A stretch of 15,626 bases of DNA from Bacteroidales bacterium (lineage in GTDB: Bacteria; Bacteroidota; Bacteroidia; Bacteroidales; Bacteroidaceae): positions 1 through 15,626 of the forward strand of contig SFEP01000051.1 in assembly GCA_004557185.1 (NCBI GenBank), written 5' to 3'. Shown here piece after piece: positions 14,065-15,626 of this stretch (positions within the stretch are counted from its first letter, which is position 1; each line of letters starts with the position of its first letter). The translations under genes were made by a program, and so were the position numbers. The notes below the pieces were generated by a model. The model did no database searches and was not told the DNA's origin. It saw nothing but the letters and a program-made list of their open reading frames with translations.

Positions 14065-15225
14065 ATGAAATTGACTATCGAAGACGTAAGAAGCCGTTTC
14101 ATCGAACACTTTGACGGCAGCACAGGATCTGTATATGCCTCGCCCGGCCGCATCAACCTCATCGGCGAACACACCGACTACAACGGCGGTTTCGTGTTCC
14201 CTGGCGCCGTAGAGCAGGGCGTGATTGCTGAAATCAAGCCCAACGGCACCCGCAAGGTACGCGCCTACTCCATCGACCTCAAGGACTACGTGGAGTTCTC
14301 GCTCGACGACGACAAAGGCCCCTCTGCCACCCACTTCCGCTTCGTCTACGGCGTTTGCCGCGAAATGATGAAGCTCGGCGTACCCGTTGAGGGTTTCAAC
14401 ACCGCCTTTGCCGGCGACGTGCCCCTCGGTGCTGGCATGTCGTCCTCTGCTGCCCTCGAAAGCACTTTCGCCTTCGCGCTCAACGACCTCTTCGGCGAAA
14501 ACAAAATCGACAAGTTCACGCTCGCCAAGGTAGGCCAGGCCACCGAGCACAACTACATCGGTTGCAACTGCGGCATCATGGACCAGTTTGCTTCTGTCTT
14601 CGGCAAGAAGGGCAGCCTCATGCGCCTCGACTGCCGCTCGCTGCAGTACAAGTACTTCCCCTTCGACCCCCAGGGCTACAAACTCGTGCTCCTCAACTCG
14701 CAGGTGAAGCACGACCTCGCCTCGTCGGCCTACAACGACCGCCGCAAGAGCTGCGAAAACGTGGTAGCTGCCATGCAGAAGCTGCACCCCGAGGTAGGCA
14801 GCCTGCGCGACGCCAACTACGACATGCTCGATGAAGTGCGCAGCATGGTAAGCGAGGAGGATGCACTCCGCGCCAAGTACGTCATCGGCGAGAAGTATCG
14901 CGTGTTGGAAGTCTGCGTAGCCCTCGAAGAAGGCGACTACGAAGAAGTGGGCAAGAAGATGTACGAAACGCACCACGGCCTGAGCAAGGAGTATGAAGTA
15001 TCGTGCCCCGAGCTCGACTTCCTCAACGAAGTGGCCCACAGCTGCGGCGTAACCGGCTCGCGCATCATGGGCGGCGGCTTCGGCGGCTGCACCATCAACC
15101 TCGTGAGCGAGGACCTCTACGACAACTTCATCGCCACGGTCAAGAAAGCCTACAAGGAGAAGTATGGCAAGGAGCCCATCGTCATCGACGTAGTCATTGG
15201 CGACGGCGCTCGCAAGCTCTGCTAA
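14065..15225 (+). CDS. galK: Galactokinase
   Basis: A 386-aa GHMP-family kinase that phosphorylates alpha-D-galactose to galactose 1-phosphate with ATP, the committing step of galactose use. The galactokinase signature SPGRINLIGEHTDYNGG (26-42; Arg29, Glu35, His36, Asp38) is intact. So are the ATP-binding motif VPLGAGMSSSAALES (119-133), the catalytic base Asp173 in GIMDQFAS, and the C-terminal GHMP motif GSRIMGGGFGGCTINLV (331-347). Length matches bacterial GalK (about 380-390 aa). It is the last gene of the operon: a strong hairpin terminator lies 77 nt after the stop. The opposite strand is open along the entire gene, an effect of GC-rich codon use rather than a second gene. Neither galT nor galE is present in the window. 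Confidence 0.98.
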   Translation: MKLTIEDVRSRFIEHFDGSTGSVYASPGRINLIGEHTDYNGGFVFPGAVEQGVIAEIKPNGTRKVRAYSIDLKDYVEFSLDDDKGPSATHFRFVYGVCREMMKLGVPVEGFNTAFAGDVPLGAGMSSSAALESTFAFALNDLFGENKIDKFTLAKVGQATEHNYIGCNCGIMDQFASVFGKKGSLMRLDCRSLQYKYFPFDPQGYKLVLLNSQVKHDLASSAYNDRRKSCENVVAAMQKLHPEVGSLRDANYDMLDEVRSMVSEEDALRAKYVIGEKYRVLEVCVALEEGDYEEVGKKMYETHHGLSKEYEVSCPELDFLNEVAHSCGVTGSRIMGGGFGGCTINLVSEDLYDNFIATVKKAYKEKYGKEPIVIDVVIGDGARKLC

Positions 15226-15302
15226 GCCCATCCCGCCCTGCGCCCTCTGCCCCACCCCGCCAAGCGACACAAGGCAGCGGCGCCGAGCACACCCCCGTTT
15301 CC

Positions 15303-15335
15303 GCAAGGAGGCAGTCACACCGACTGCCTCCTTGC
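15303..15335 (+). terminator. Intrinsic terminator hairpin of the galactose operon
   Basis: A perfect 14-bp inverted repeat, GCAAGGAGGCAGTC (15303-15316) and GACTGCCTCCTTGC (15322-15335), closes a 5-nt loop (ACACC). It lies 77 nt after the galK stop. The following bases (TGCGTTTCTG) contain only a short T run, so it is strong in stem but weak in U-tract. With no facing gene inside the window it most likely ends the galactose operon transcript. Confidence 0.75.
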
Positions 15336-15596
15336 TGCGTTTCTGCACGTGGCAGCAAGGAGCGTGTGGGCATTCCGTGGTGAAAACAGGAGTAAAAGGG
15401 CGGGGCGGAACAATGGGAGAGGCAAATAACTGGGTAGCAATGTCGTAGCGCCATTTGTGCAAGGGAAGAAATCGTTACGCCAAGGCACGTCCGTGTTACG
15501 AAGTGCCGCCTGAATGGTTGCCACGGCGCCAGGGAAAACGCACGAAATTTAATCATCATTTTCTTTGTTATTTTCATTGATTTTCAATGTGATAAA
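15336..15596. other. Intergenic region upstream of a gene beyond the right edge
   Basis: No gene is supported here. GC-rich sequence gives way to AT-rich sequence after about 15540, as expected before a promoter. GTTACG occurs at 15474-15479 and 15495-15500, 21 bp apart (two helical turns). A related TCGTAGCGCC/TCGTTACGCC pair starts at 15443 and 15472. Small dyads CATTGA/TCAATG (15575-15580, 15584-15589) and GATAAA/TTTATC (15591-15596, 15601-15606) precede and overlap the predicted promoter and may be regulator sites. Confidence 0.35.
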
Positions 15597-15626
15597 TTTG
15601 TTTATCTCATTGATTATTAGTAACTT
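15597..15626 (+). promoter_or_regulatory. Promoter candidate cut by the window edge
   Basis: TTTG (15597-15600) is followed after exactly 20 nt by TAACTT (15621-15626), where the window ends. This would complete a Bacteroidetes TAnnTTTG -7 box if the next two bases are TG. It would drive a plus-strand gene to the right. CATTGATT occurs at 15575 and again at 15608, the second copy lying between the two boxes. Confidence 0.4.

Noticed and set aside
14047..15462. 471-codon open frame on the minus strand covering galK
   Set aside because: It is antisense to an intact galactokinase with all motifs. The product resembles no family and is rich in Val, Ala, Glu, as expected from the mirror frame of GC-rich codons.
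1..15626. CRISPR array, tRNA, rRNA, tmRNA, insertion sequence or phage genes
   Set aside because: No regularly spaced repeats, cloverleaf, transposase or integrase sequence, or phage-type gene was found on either strand by reading; the window looks like ordinary chromosomal operons.

Overview
The window looks like chromosomal DNA from a Bacteroidales bacterium, most likely a GC-rich member of Prevotellaceae. Three things suggest this. The galM / FHS-family sugar transporter / galK cluster and the operon-encoded LytS-type kinase plus LytTR regulator are typical of the group. Start codons lack convincing Shine-Dalgarno sequences. Upstream regions carry Bacteroidetes-type promoter elements (TAnnTTTG at -7, TTTG at -33). 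The genus is an inference from gene order and style; no marker gene was compared.

Region 1 (about 292-7212, minus strand) is one export operon with its own regulators. In transcription order it encodes a TolC-type outer-membrane channel, a MacA-type periplasmic adaptor, a MacB-type system split into separate ATPase and permease proteins, a LytS-type sensor kinase and a LytTR response regulator. A perfect -7 promoter box (7205-7212) lies about 170 nt upstream of the chosen TolC start, with a dyad where the -33 box would be. A GC-rich hairpin (199-240) lies downstream of the last gene. The six products could form a complete trans-envelope exporter plus a two-component system able to control it. 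The substrate and signal cannot be read from the sequence.

Region 2 (7291-11141, minus strand) holds four co-directional genes: a DbpA-like DEAD-box helicase, a DMP19/DUF4375-like protein, smpB (trans-translation), and a secreted or membrane-anchored, divergent GH5 mannanase-like glycoside hydrolase 25 nt downstream of smpB. A weak terminator candidate follows the hydrolase.

Region 3 (11401-15335, plus strand) is a galactose utilisation operon: galM (aldose 1-epimerase), a 12-TM FHS-family sugar transporter and galK (galactokinase). It has a promoter candidate upstream and a strong 14-bp terminator hairpin downstream. A perfect 15-bp dyad sits between galM and the transporter gene. Galactose would enter through the symporter, be converted to the alpha anomer by GalM and be phosphorylated by GalK. 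galT and galE are not in the window.

The least explained DNA is the 329-nt divergent spacer between the helicase gene and galM (11142-11470), which is dense in inverted repeats, and the galM-transporter dyad. I found no rRNA, tRNA, CRISPR array, insertion sequence or prophage gene. No plainly new multi-gene system is visible. The best candidates for something undescribed are the structured spacers and the atypical hydrolase.
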